Shown in pieces: positions 1 to 9,200 of a DNA stretch of 25,945 nucleotides. This DNA comes from Bacillota bacterium (GTDB lineage: Bacteria; Bacillota; Clostridia; Lachnospirales; Lachnospiraceae): contig JAEYOY010000020.1 in the NCBI GenBank assembly GCA_023411215.1, positions 1-25,945 on the forward strand, in the 5' to 3' direction. The translations under genes and the position numbers were made by a program. How positions within the stretch are numbered: position 1 is the stretch's first letter; each line of letters starts with the position of its first letter. The notes under the pieces are model-generated. The model had not been told where the DNA came from and did not search any database. It saw only the letters and a program-made list of their open reading frames with translations.

Positions 1-126
1 CAAATTTGCCCCCTCCTTGGCATAAGCTGTTGCAATTCCATAGCCGATAGAACCACAGCGGCCATCACTCAGAACAGCGCGGCCTGCACCTGTTATAATT
101 GCTGTCTTACCTAATAAAATTCCCAT
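1..126 (-). CDS. Short-chain dehydrogenase/reductase, N-terminal 42 residues only
   Basis: The first 42 codons of an SDR-family NAD(P)(H)-dependent oxidoreductase; the rest lies outside the window. The start is the ATG at 126-124, preceded by a good ribosome site (AAGGGG, about 6 bases upstream on the minus strand). The protein begins MGILLGKTAIITGAG, the usual SDR beta1 strand and the start of the glycine-rich nucleotide loop. The loop does not close as TGxxxGIG. An insert of about ten residues (RAVLSDGRCG) comes before SIGYGIATAYAKEGA, where the second half of the Rossmann motif resumes. I recall this longer loop from a subgroup of clostridial FabG-like reductases. The substrate cannot be told from 42 residues. 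The gene follows the LRR-SLH gene but is separated from it by a terminator and a likely promoter, so it is probably transcribed independently. Confidence 0.85.
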   Translation of the reverse strand, partial: MGILLGKTAIITGAGRAVLSDGRCGSIGYGIATAYAKEGANL

Positions 127-205
127 AATATTCCCCTTTTCCGTTCCTTATATCTTTTTTGTCGTCAAGTATTGTAGTGATAAATTTTAATAGGAAACTA
201 TGGAC

Positions 206-234
206 ATTTTAACTCGTATACATAATAACTGCAA
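206..234 (-). promoter_or_regulatory. Candidate sigma-A type promoter for the SDR gene
   Basis: On the minus strand, TTGCAG (complement of 229-234) and TAAAAT (complement of 206-211) are separated by exactly 17 bases. The -10 matches consensus at 5 of 6 positions, the -35 only at 3 of 6. The SDR ATG would follow about 70 bases downstream of the start site. A second -35-like TTGACG lies inside this leader but has no well-spaced -10. This is inference from consensus only. Confidence 0.35.
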
Positions 235-289
235 CCCTCATTTTAAAGTATAGGTATAAAATATTTAACGATATTAACGGTGGACGTGG

Positions 290-376
290 TCATGTTTCTC
301 TAGTCTGTGCTTCATTCAACAATCTAAGGCCAGTAGGATATCGTATGTCACTTGGAGTATAGGTTGCATCAAGTAA
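290..376 (-). mobile_element. Transposase remnant, IS5/IS1182-like
   Basis: Read on the minus strand, 28 codons translate to LLDATYTPSDIRYPTGLRLL followed by NEAQTRET and a TGA stop. The pattern (L/I)xDAT-x-xPxDIxxPTDLxLLNxAR is a well-known block in the central part of IS1182/IS5-type DDE transposases, upstream of the conserved C-terminal lysine/arginine-rich stretch. The frame is closed by a TAA directly before the block and by TGA after it, and no other transposase blocks are visible nearby. It is therefore a degenerate scar, not a functional element. No terminal inverted repeats or target duplications could be recognised. The family call rests on one motif remembered from experience. Confidence 0.5.
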
Positions 377-520
377 TTATTTAAATATATCTATGTCATC
401 TATATTTTATTCTAAAAACCAGACCTCAGACAGATGGCATTTTAATCTAAACCCTTCCAATTTCAACTCCTCAAAACACAACATCAATATTTATGTATAA
501 ACTCCCGCTTTTTTCCGATC

Positions 521-559
521 AAAAAAGGGAGTGCCTCACGTTTCGTTTTGGGCACTCCC
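521..559 (-). terminator. Rho-independent terminator of the LRR-SLH gene
   Basis: Inverted repeat GGGAGTGCC (527-535) / GGCACTCCC (551-559) with a 15-base loop. On the minus strand the stem is followed directly by a run of six T (complement of 521-526). It starts 13 bases past the TAA of the LRR-SLH gene. Confidence 0.9.
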
Positions 560-572
560 TTTATTATACTAT

Positions 573-3500
573 TTACTTTGCCGTTTCTTTGATAAATCTT
601 TGCAGAATGGCAGCTACCTGTGCGCGGGTGGCGTTGTCCTTCGGCATCAGAGCGCCGTTCGCGCCCGTCACAATACCTTTTTCCACCGCCCAGGCCATTG
701 CATCCGCAGCGTAGCTTGCCACGTTTTTCCCGTCAGAGAACTTGCTTAGCTCATCCCCGGTATTGGGTGACCCGGCGTACCGCCACAGAATTGTGACCAT
801 CTGTTCTCTTGTAATACTGCCGTCAGGGTTGGTGCCATCAGTGATGCCGGCGCCCATGGCCCAGCTGCGTGCGGCGTCAAATACGCCGCTGCCGGAGAGA
901 CTCTGTCCGTCCAAGCGGCCCAGCACCGTCCAAAGCATAGCGCGGGTCATGGGGCTGTTGGGCGAGAAGGTGTCTGCACCAGTGCCCGCAAAGAGGCCAT
1001 TTCGGTTGGCAAATTCCACTGCGCCATAGAACCAATCGCTATTACTCACATCAGAGAAGGGATTGCTCCAGGTCGCCGCGTCGGCCACGCCTACCGCATA
1101 CATGGAGAAATGGGTTACCTCAAATGTAGCAAGCTTTGTCACTGGGTCGTAGGTGCAGGGGATTTCGGTCATAGTGCCATCGTCTGCAAGGTGCCAGACG
1201 GTCACTTTGTCCGCGGTCTCCCCTACTTTGAGCTCATATGGCAGGGAAACGATGACCTTTCCGCCAAAGTTTGAAATAGTGCTGTTGCCGGAGGAAACCG
1301 TCAGGGAGAACACCTGCTTGCCGGGGAGGTTTTGCTGATGCTCGGAGGAAACATCCTTTATCTCCACCTTGATATCACCTGAGGCGTGGCCGCCGATGCC
1401 CTTGAGGGCTTCGGTGTCAAACACAAGCGTCTCACCCTTGTCCCCGTCTACCGTCAGGGTTTTTCCCTTGGAAACCAGCAGGTCAAGGTTTGCGCCAGTG
1501 ATACTACCGCCGTTGTCGATTTTAGTCACCGGTTCGGGCGGTGTGTATCCACCTCCGGAGGAAGAGGAAGTGGAAGTGGAAGTGGAAGTGGACATGGTGC
1601 CGGTCTGGATGCCATTGATAAACGCTTGAAGTGCATTGTCCAGCGCCGTAATAGCATCCAAGACAGGATTCCCGGGATCGTCGCTTGGGGTTGCATCTTC
1701 AGTTATCTGTTGTTGCGCACCCGCAATGGCGTTGTTCAGAGTAGTCATTAGCTCGGCAGACACAAATTTTTGTCCGTTGGACACTTCACCAGGAGTTTTG
1801 TCCGAAGCAACGACGCCGGTTTTGGCAGTCGTTGCAGCGGAGATGATTTCTACCAGAACCTCCTGAGCGGGTCTGATGGTCAGCGTCCCCACTTCATAGG
1901 TAATGTTATAGTTGCCATTTCCACCACCTGAAACCGTGCCGCCCTCAGGAGTAATGGTGCTTCCCGTCAAGCTAAAGGTGACGCCGTTAATGCTCTCTCC
2001 GTTTACGAAGCCACTGGAAGTAAACGTAAATACAGGATCAATTTCACCTTCAATCTTGGTCTTATTGTCTGCAATCACTGTAGCCGATACCTTTTGGATA
2101 ACAAAATTAAAGGTTTTGTCGTTCGTATTTTTGTCATCTGCCCATTGCATATTTGCTTTATCTGTCAGTGCCACCGTTACCGAGTATGCGCCCGCATTAG
2201 TCTGATTATTGTTGCTGACAGTGTACGCATCGGATGAAAAAACGACATATGTCTGCTCCTCACCGCTGTAGGTAAACTCGGTACCATCCTCAGCGGGTAT
2301 TGCAATCTCCTGCTTCGCAATAATAAAAGCAAGGTCTGCATGTGCACCGGCAAAGTCATTGTTGTCTTCTGCTACGGAAACCACCAATTTATAAGCACCC
2401 GCATTTGTTGGTGCGTCGGTACTGTTATAGCCACCGCCATCGGTGCTGGTGTAGGTGTAGATCAGCTCGTCGGTCGGAACCTTGCTCTCGGAAACGGTTA
2501 CGGTGCCGGTGTAGCCTATCTGGGGCAAACCGTCGTAGACAAGATCGGAGGCGGCAGTCAGTCCGGAAATAATTACTATTTCCTTGTCCTCGGCGGTAAT
2601 GGTAACCACCACGACATAATCGTTGTAGTTTTTAGCTCCGGTGACAGGAATGGTGATGGTGGCGGTGGAAGCTTCGTAACTGGCAGTGCTAAAAGTCAGC
2701 GTTGTGCCCTCCAGGGAGTGGGTGGCAATCAGCGCAGTAGAGCCATCAACGGTGCCGGACGTAGCGAAGCTTGCCCCCTCGGGGAGGTCTGTGGGCAACG
2801 CAACTGTCAGGTTGGTTTCCGCCTTGTTTGCACGAACAGTCTTAGAAGCTGTCGTGTTGCCAGTATGGTTCGCTTTTTGAATAGTGTAATCACCCAGCAA
2901 CAGTCCGGTTGCATCTATGTACTCATCATTACCGGCAATGTCTACAGTGATACTGTAGGTGCCTGCATTAACAGGAGCACTAGTGCTGCCATTGTAATAA
3001 ACGGTGATTTCGCCCAAATTCTTGCCCGGCCCAGCCTCCACGGATAGGGGCTTGATATTACCGTCATAGACCACCTCAGCAGTGAGGGAATAGGTCAGAT
3101 CCGAATCACAAGGCGTGCCCTTTTCAAACACTATTGTCAGCTCTTTGATTTCACTGGCCAGTACCATGCCGGTGGTCTTGACCCTTACCTGATAGTCACC
3201 GGGATCTAGATAAATGGGATTGCCATCGACGCTTGTCCAGGTAGATACGGAGGACAATTTATATTCCATTTTGTCAGTCACACCGGTAATGGTACCCTTG
3301 ACGCCCACCGTCGCGCTGCTTACGGTGAGATCGGGTGTTGCTGCCTTAGTTATGTCTATGGTCTGAACTTCACCAGCTTCGGCGGTTTCTGTTGCTTTAA
3401 TGCGCACTTTGATATCTTTGTCTGCTAAGATTTGATCGGCTGCTAACGTGATATTCTCACTGCAATCGTACCAAGTTGATTCGCCGTCCAGGCTGTATTG

Positions 3501-5999
3501 CATCGTGTTATTTGCGCCCATGAGCTTGTTGGCATTATCTCCGTCAAAAGAGAAGGTGACGGTTGGCGCGTCCGCCTTTGTGGTACGGTCGAATGCGATG
3601 CTCACAATCAAATCTCCGCTGCCACCGGCTGAGTGGGTAACGGTAGCATTCGGGTACGTGAATTGATTGGCCAAAACACCTTGGAAGGTGTAGCCTTTGT
3701 TTGGTGTTAGGGTAACGGTGGCGGTGTAGGCTGTGCCGCCGAGGAATTTGCTGCCCACAGCGGACCCGGAGGAGTCTTTCCAACTGACCGTGCCGGTGTA
3801 CTGAGCCGTATTAATCGTAGAGGTGTTGGGTGCTACATTTTTAGCGGGTGCGGTCACCTGGGTGTCGAGCGCGAAGGTATCCACAACCTTTGTTACCTCG
3901 ACAGTGTAGGTTTCGGTGGTGCTACCATATGTAGCCTGAATTACGATGGTAGGATCCACTGTCAAGTTAATTGTATTGGATTCGTTACCGCTGGCGACAG
4001 CGGAACCATTTACCGTGATTGTCTCTCCTCTCAAGGAGGTGGGGGTGACGGTGATGCTGCTGGTGCCAGCGGGAACCGTTGCGGTATAGCTATATTGATC
4101 CAAAGAAAACGCCGAGGAAAGTTCGCCACTACTCAGTGTAAGGTTAGTCAGACCGACGTTACCCGACACTGTATTGCGCCAATATTTAGTTTCAATGTAG
4201 CCCTTGCCGTCTTTAGGCACGTAAATTTTATAATTAGTAAAATCAAGTGAATTGTTCTGTATAGTTGGAGCTACTGTTGGTTCCATCACTATGGTAATAT
4301 CCTTGAGACCAGACCATATTCCTATAGACGTCACTTGACTTGGGATTGTGATGAATTTAAGACTGTCGCAATCTGAAAAACAACTTCCCTTGATTTCTTT
4401 CAAAGCACTTGGACTTTCAAAGATAACGGTAGACAATTTTGAGCAATTATAAAAAGACTCTGCGCCAAGTGTGGTCAAGGTTTCAGGGATGTTGATGGAC
4501 GTCAGGCCAGTTTTTCTAAAGGCATAATCGCCGATGGTCAACAGATTGCTTGGCAAGGTGACCGAGTTTAGGTTATAGCAATCATCAAATATATAATTGG
4601 GCAGACCTGTCATGGTATTCTGAAAGTTGGCGGAAGTAAGGCTCGTGCACAATCTAAATGCCGATTCACCGATGGATTCCAAATTCTCTGGAAGTGTGAT
4701 GGACTCTAGACTGGTGCCATAAAAGGCGCTATAACCGATGGATTCCAAATTCTCTGGAAGTGTGATGGACTCTAGACTGGTGCCATAAAAGGCGCTATTA
4801 CCGATGGATTTCAACTCACTTGGACTTTCAAAGATAACGGTAGACAAATTTGAGCAATTCTTAAAAGACTCTGCGCCAAGTGTGGTCAAGGTTTCAGGGA
4901 TGTTGATGGACGTCAGGCCAGTGTTTCTAAAGGCATAATCGCCGATGGTCAACAGATTGCTTGGCAAGGTGACCGAGCTTAGTTTACTGCATTTATCAAA
5001 TATATGTTCGGGCAGACCTGTCATGGTATTCTGAAAGTTGGCGGAAGTAAGGCTCGTGCAATTTTGAAAGGCGAAACTACCGATGGATTCCAAATTCTCT
5101 GGAAGTGTGATGGACTCTAGACTGGTGCAACCTGAAAAACAACTTCCCTTGATTTCTTTCAAAGCACTTGGACTTTCAAAGATAACGGTAGACAAATTTG
5201 AGCACTTACTAAAAGACCCTTGGCCAAGTTTGGTCAAGGTTTCAGGGATGTTGATGGACGTCAGGCCAGTATTACTAAAGGCAAAATCGCCGATGGTCAA
5301 CAGATTGCGTGGCAAGGTGACCGAGCTTAGTTTACTGCTGTCCTCAAATATACCTTTGGGCAGATCTTTCATGCTATTCTGAAAGTTGGCGGAAGTAAGG
5401 CTATCGCACCTTGAAAATACATATGCACCGATAGAGTTCACTTTGCTTGGGATTGTGATGGACTCTAGACTGGTGCATGCATAAAAGGCGCTATAAGCGA
5501 TGGATTCCAAATTCTCTGAAAGTGTGATGGTGCTGAGCTTTTTGCATTCCTCAAAGGCACTATCACCGATAGCGGTCACATAATTTGGAATTGTGATGGA
5601 CTCCAGGCTGGTGCAATTATAAAAGGCAGTTTTCGGAATGGAGGTTATGTTGCTTGGGAGCGTTACGCTTTTGAGTCCCTTGCACCCATTAAAAGTACTT
5701 TCACCTATTTCTGTCACACTATCGGGGATCGTAATGGTGGGTAAATTGATTAAGCCGGCTAAGGCTCCATCGCCAATTTTTGTAACGCTTGTTGAAATGT
5801 CAATTGAGGTTACCTCATTTCTGTAAGAGTTTAGTTTTCTGAAATTCTCAAACCCCTCGTTGGCTGAAATGGTCAGGACCTTTAGCTCTGTATTATATTC
5901 AAATCCCACTCCCCATCTAATCTCTGCCGTCGCCACAGTGGGTAGCAGGCAAAACACCATACACAGTGCCATTGCCATACTAAGTAGTATCTTTCTCAT
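573..5999 (-). CDS. Exported LRR (BspA-type) surface protein with three SLH domains, 1808 aa
   Basis: A secreted protein likely held on the wall polymer through C-terminal SLH domains. Residues 1-25 are a signal peptide ending ATA-E. Residues about 50-565 are BspA/TpLRR-type leucine-rich repeats of 22-23 residues (LxxIxLPxxLxxIGxxAFxxCxxL), capped by a short segment to about 615. A cadherin-like beta-sandwich follows (about 623-703), then a GTVSW...GYTF module (705-805), two small repeats (808-960), and several MBG-type modules with the YDG/NAGxY signature (about 967-1380). A FIVAR-like helical segment (about 1385-1463), a Ser/Thr linker (1467-1490), a pre-SLH beta domain (to about 1630), and SLHx3 (about 1645-1808) complete it. 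The SLH signature motifs read TRAM, TREQ and TRAQ, so the usual TRAE glutamate is not in its usual place. BspA-type LRRs in relatives often serve adhesion; that role is inferred here. The ATG has a GGGGGT ribosome site about 9 bases upstream. It is more G+C-rich than the glycan genes. Confidence 0.92.
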   Translation of the reverse strand: MRKILLSMAMALCMVFCLLPTVATAEIRWGVGFEYNTELKVLTISANEGFENFRKLNSYRNEVTSIDISTSVTKIGDGALAGLINLPTITIPDSVTEIGESTFNGCKGLKSVTLPSNITSIPKTAFYNCTSLESITIPNYVTAIGDSAFEECKKLSTITLSENLESIAYSAFYACTSLESITIPSKVNSIGAYVFSRCDSLTSANFQNSMKDLPKGIFEDSSKLSSVTLPRNLLTIGDFAFSNTGLTSINIPETLTKLGQGSFSKCSNLSTVIFESPSALKEIKGSCFSGCTSLESITLPENLESIGSFAFQNCTSLTSANFQNTMTGLPEHIFDKCSKLSSVTLPSNLLTIGDYAFRNTGLTSINIPETLTTLGAESFKNCSNLSTVIFESPSELKSIGNSAFYGTSLESITLPENLESIGYSAFYGTSLESITLPENLESIGESAFRLCTSLTSANFQNTMTGLPNYIFDDCYNLNSVTLPSNLLTIGDYAFRKTGLTSINIPETLTTLGAESFYNCSKLSTVIFESPSALKEIKGSCFSDCDSLKFITIPSQVTSIGIWSGLKDITIVMEPTVAPTIQNNSLDFTNYKIYVPKDGKGYIETKYWRNTVSGNVGLTNLTLSSGELSSAFSLDQYSYTATVPAGTSSITVTPTSLRGETITVNGSAVASGNESNTINLTVDPTIVIQATYGSTTETYTVEVTKVVDTFALDTQVTAPAKNVAPNTSTINTAQYTGTVSWKDSSGSAVGSKFLGGTAYTATVTLTPNKGYTFQGVLANQFTYPNATVTHSAGGSGDLIVSIAFDRTTKADAPTVTFSFDGDNANKLMGANNTMQYSLDGESTWYDCSENITLAADQILADKDIKVRIKATETAEAGEVQTIDITKAATPDLTVSSATVGVKGTITGVTDKMEYKLSSVSTWTSVDGNPIYLDPGDYQVRVKTTGMVLASEIKELTIVFEKGTPCDSDLTYSLTAEVVYDGNIKPLSVEAGPGKNLGEITVYYNGSTSAPVNAGTYSITVDIAGNDEYIDATGLLLGDYTIQKANHTGNTTASKTVRANKAETNLTVALPTDLPEGASFATSGTVDGSTALIATHSLEGTTLTFSTASYEASTATITIPVTGAKNYNDYVVVVTITAEDKEIVIISGLTAASDLVYDGLPQIGYTGTVTVSESKVPTDELIYTYTSTDGGGYNSTDAPTNAGAYKLVVSVAEDNNDFAGAHADLAFIIAKQEIAIPAEDGTEFTYSGEEQTYVVFSSDAYTVSNNNQTNAGAYSVTVALTDKANMQWADDKNTNDKTFNFVIQKVSATVIADNKTKIEGEIDPVFTFTSSGFVNGESINGVTFSLTGSTITPEGGTVSGGGNGNYNITYEVGTLTIRPAQEVLVEIISAATTAKTGVVASDKTPGEVSNGQKFVSAELMTTLNNAIAGAQQQITEDATPSDDPGNPVLDAITALDNALQAFINGIQTGTMSTSTSTSTSSSSGGGYTPPEPVTKIDNGGSITGANLDLLVSKGKTLTVDGDKGETLVFDTEALKGIGGHASGDIKVEIKDVSSEHQQNLPGKQVFSLTVSSGNSTISNFGGKVIVSLPYELKVGETADKVTVWHLADDGTMTEIPCTYDPVTKLATFEVTHFSMYAVGVADAATWSNPFSDVSNSDWFYGAVEFANRNGLFAGTGADTFSPNSPMTRAMLWTVLGRLDGQSLSGSGVFDAARSWAMGAGITDGTNPDGSITREQMVTILWRYAGSPNTGDELSKFSDGKNVASYAADAMAWAVEKGIVTGANGALMPKDNATRAQVAAILQRFIKETAK
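1566..1589 (-). repeat. Hexanucleotide microsatellite in the Ser/Thr linker
   Basis: Four perfect copies of GGAAGT (plus strand) encode alternating Thr-Ser in the linker before the pre-SLH domain of the LRR protein. Slippage would add or remove Ser-Thr pairs without shifting the frame, so linker length could vary. Confidence 0.85.
4373..5400 (-). repeat. Higher-order LRR super-repeat with long near-identical blocks
   Basis: Groups of about five to six LRR units recur as larger blocks. Positions 4452-4566 match 4863-4977 with a single mismatch over 115 bases (offset 411 bp). Positions 4373-4436 are identical to 5132-5195 (64 bases, offset 759 bp). The motif NLLTIGD(Y/F)AF, at 4530, 4941 and 5289, sets period lengths of 411 and 348 bp; the difference comes mostly from the extra 66-bp unit at 4668-4799. 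The blocks point to recent duplication or gene conversion inside the LRR array. Confidence 0.88.
4668..4799 (-). repeat. Near-perfect tandem duplication of one 66-bp LRR unit
   Basis: Positions 4668-4733 and 4734-4799 differ only at the last base, 65 of 66 identical. The unit encodes a 22-residue LRR around the motif GTSLESITLPENLESIG. Synonymous sites are identical too, so the duplication is very recent. Confidence 0.93.
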
Positions 6000-6207
6000 G
6001 TAATTTTACCCCCTAGATTAATTTTGTTTTTCCTTACCCATTAGCATAGCAAAAAAGTCCCCCATAAAACCGTTTTTGGCCCGAATGGTAGTGGATTTCT
6101 GCCTGAACGGTAATTGACGATTGAACAAAGCGACAATATATAGTAAAATAATCATATTTTTAGCGTGCGGAGGCGAGCGGTTTACTTTTGCTGAATCCAT
6201 AAACAAA

Positions 6208-6232
6208 CTGCTCCCTGTCTGACAGGGAGCAG
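6208..6232 (-). terminator. Likely terminator of the giant SLH gene
   Basis: A perfect 10-bp stem CTGCTCCCTG / CAGGGAGCAG with a TCTGA loop (plus strand), 32 bases past the TAA of the giant gene. On the minus strand it is followed by TTTGTTTATGG, a weak T tract, so the hairpin is certain but termination efficiency is not. Confidence 0.75.
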
Positions 6233-6264
6233 TCCAAAGATAGCTGTTTTATAACAATCACTAT

Positions 6265-9200
6265 CTAGTTATATTTTAATAGTAAATTGATAAGTATCTG
6301 TGCCATTTCCGCTCTTGTTGCGTTACTGTTTGGAGTCAATTTTCCCTTACTACCAACTACAGTTTCGGTCTCCACAAACAGCGTCAAGGCATCTTTTGCC
6401 CATAAACTGATTTCTTTTGCATCGGTAAAGTCATCAAGGGTCTTTCCCGAGCTTCCTTCAGGGAGCCTGTTAATCACCTTAAGCGCATTATACAGCAAGG
6501 TGAACATTTCCTGCCTTGTAATCTCTTTGTCTGGCGAGAACAGGTTATTGCCTGTTCCTTTAGATATTCCCAGCCTCCTGGCTGTGGCTAGATAAGCTGT
6601 GTAATAGGTATTGCCCGCATCTTCAAAGTTGTCGGTTGGATCATTGTCAGGGGCTATATCATAAGCTCTCATCAACAATGTAATAAACTCTCCCCTGGTA
6701 ATCTTTGCCGTCGGGCTGTAGTTTCCGTTTCCGGTACCGTATGTGATCTGCCTTGCGGCAATGAAGTCCACCGCTTTCTTATACCATGCATCAGCAGGCA
6801 CATCCTTGAAGCTCACAGGATAATATGCAACCGCATAATGGCTGAAATGAGTTGTAATAAAGGTTACAGTTCCAGTGGCAGGATCATAACGGCCATTGGG
6901 AACCGATACCACACGGCCGCTGCCGTCAATATACCAGACCACTATGCTTTCGGGATTTGCCCCCTCCTCTTCAGAAGGCGTATAAGGTATGGTTACAGTT
7001 ACAGGAGATGACGGATTGTTCCAGTCCATCTGCTCTCCGTCCAGCGTCAGTGTGAGTTGGACGAGCGGACGAGCGCCAATTGCCTCTCTGATTTCATCTG
7101 GCAGCCTAGTTTTATCGCCGGCAGCGATATTAATGCCCGCTGTCTTTCCATCCAATCCTGTCATCCCCGACAACATACCGGGTCTGACGGTTATACTCCC
7201 TACAGAAGTCTCAAAAGTAAGTGTACCCTTTCCATTATGATGGGACAACGAGCTGGCCGGCATCTCAAGAGTATATGCATTCACTCCGGGAATGGAAGGA
7301 ACACTGATTACGATATTTTCATCTGCCGCAAATATTTCTTCTCCCATTTTTGCTAAATCAATCGAAGCCTTACCGGCATTACTATCAACTTTAACAGGAA
7401 GCTTAACATTTTGCATGCTTCCGGTTGCCCCAATATTGGCGTTGTATGAATCCGTCGGCTTCGAACCGCCCGAATTATTATTACTATTATTTCCAGAATT
7501 ATCGTCATTACCACCGGTGTTGACAGTCGTAAAATTAAGCATGTAATCTTCCTGCAGAGCCTTATCGCCATTAGCGACCGCACCCCGCGGAATCACAATA
7601 GAATAGACTGTATCCTTTCTTAGGCTTCCTGCCGACCTGATGTAAAGCCATGAATCGTCGATAGATACCGATGCCGGTACCAATGTATCATTTACACCAT
7701 ACAATGCAATATCACTATATGTCGGCCCTTTCGAGATATCCTGGTTGAATAGCAGCTTGATCTCAGTATTTAGGTCTGCATCTTCCATCCCGTCACCCGG
7801 CCAGGCGAAGGTCACCTCAGGGTAATGGGATGTAGTTTTAAAGCTCATGGTGTAAGGGCCTGCCAGGATATGCCCATAGGCATCCCCAAGAGCATTCGCC
7901 GGAATGGTCAACGTATATTGAGTGCTGTTTGCTAATGGATTAGCAGGAGCTATTGTCAGTATATCTCCATCAAGAGATTTGATAACCTCGATCACATTCA
8001 AATCCTCGTCTTCGAGGGTGATCTGGTTAAACCCTGCTCCTTCTTCAACATTCATATTGAAGCTTAAGGTTATGGACGAATCAACGGGCACCTGGGTGTC
8101 ATCGGGTGAAGGATATCCGCCGTTCACAAAGATCGCTGCGGGCACCAGGGCAAACGTCAATACATTGTCATCTTTTGACTGCTCATTCACTCCGTCGGGA
8201 AGGACAGCCCTTAAAGCCATGTTGATATTACCGTTCTCATCCTTTTCAAGACCTTTGGCTGAGAAAAGCATACTTACAGGGAATTCCTGCCCGGGATCCA
8301 GTTTCCTTATGGATTCTGATTTAACTATCTCGCCGCTATCAATATGTACCAGATTTATTTCTATATCATTGATGGCTTTGGCTCCGTTATTTATAATGAC
8401 AGCATTTAAGATATAATCATCCTTTGCCGCATTCTCACAAACAAGGCCATCCACATAAACATTAGCCGTTTGGATTACCAGGCTGATGGTGTTGTTGCTC
8501 TCATCCTTTTCGAGGATATCTCTTTGAGGCCTGATAACGGCATAGAGATGGTATGCGACCCTCTCCTCTGAAGGTACCAGCCACTCCAGTTCTACATTCA
8601 TGGCTGATCGTGCGGGGATAGTCAGTTCATCCGATGAAGAAATTTTTCTGCCACCGGCTTCCGGGTTTCCGTCATATAAATCAACGATAACCTCTTCAGC
8701 AAAATCTCCCTGGTTTACGACAGTAGCAAAAACAGTTATCACTGTCTCCGGAAGCGGAGTCACGGAGGAAAGCTGCAAGCCTTCTTCTTCATCAAAGGCC
8801 ATGTCATGCTCAGGGACATAGGTCATCACTTTCAAATCGACCTTATCACTGACTGTGCTCTTTTCGACCAGCTTCTCTTCACCGTCAATTTCAGCGGGGA
8901 TAACCTCGGTTATTACTTCTGCCTGTGAATAAGATACAGTCAGCCTTCCGTCATTGGCAAACATCGGTTTTAAATTTTGAATATACCCATCCTCTTGGGT
9001 CAGAAGGATCTCACCGCTCCATACTCCTAACTCTGCGTCATAGAAAGCGGCATATAGGCTTTGAGCAAGGTCGTCGCTTGTCTTTTTGCATACCAGAGCC
9101 ACCTGCGGATATTCGCCATCCAGAACAGCAAGCTGATAATCGTTTGGCACGCTCTCTGTAATTTCCCAGGTTTCAGTTTGACCGCTCAAGCCTGCTTTGT

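Larger units (their letters stand above)
127..520. other. Gene-poor spacer between SDR gene and LRR-SLH gene
   Basis: An AT-rich stretch of about 390 bases without an intact gene. It contains the candidate SDR promoter (206-234) and a transposase remnant on the minus strand (290-376). A 25-codon minus-strand open stretch (407-484) encodes nothing I recognise. The rest shows no structure I can name. The presence of an insertion-sequence scar suggests a junction where DNA has been gained or lost. Confidence 0.6.

Noticed and set aside
407..484. 25-codon minus-strand open frame beginning MLCFEELKLEGF
   Set aside because: Too short, unrecognised, no clear ribosome site, and located in a scarred spacer. 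Its end does not connect in frame with the transposase block.
2340..3047. Long plus-strand open frame of 235 codons, Gly/Ser-rich
   Set aside because: It lies wholly antisense to the MBG-type region of the LRR-SLH gene. Its composition is what the reverse complement of Thr/Ala/Val-rich codons gives, and there is no ribosome site or recognisable domain.
4373..5520. Regularly spaced repeats resembling a CRISPR or minisatellite array
   Set aside because: The repeats are in frame, diverge as leucine-rich repeat codons, and translate to a continuous LRR pattern. There are no constant direct repeats with unique spacers and no cas genes.
6018..6206. 62-codon minus-strand open frame between the two SLH genes
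   Set aside because: It occupies the leader of the LRR-SLH gene and starts right after the terminator hairpin. No convincing ribosome site, no conserved motif, and it probably overlaps the promoter.
6000..6207. Riboswitch-like leader before the LRR-SLH gene
   Set aside because: I compared it by eye with the cyclic-di-GMP and other common leader motifs and found no conserved core. Only the ribosome site is clear.
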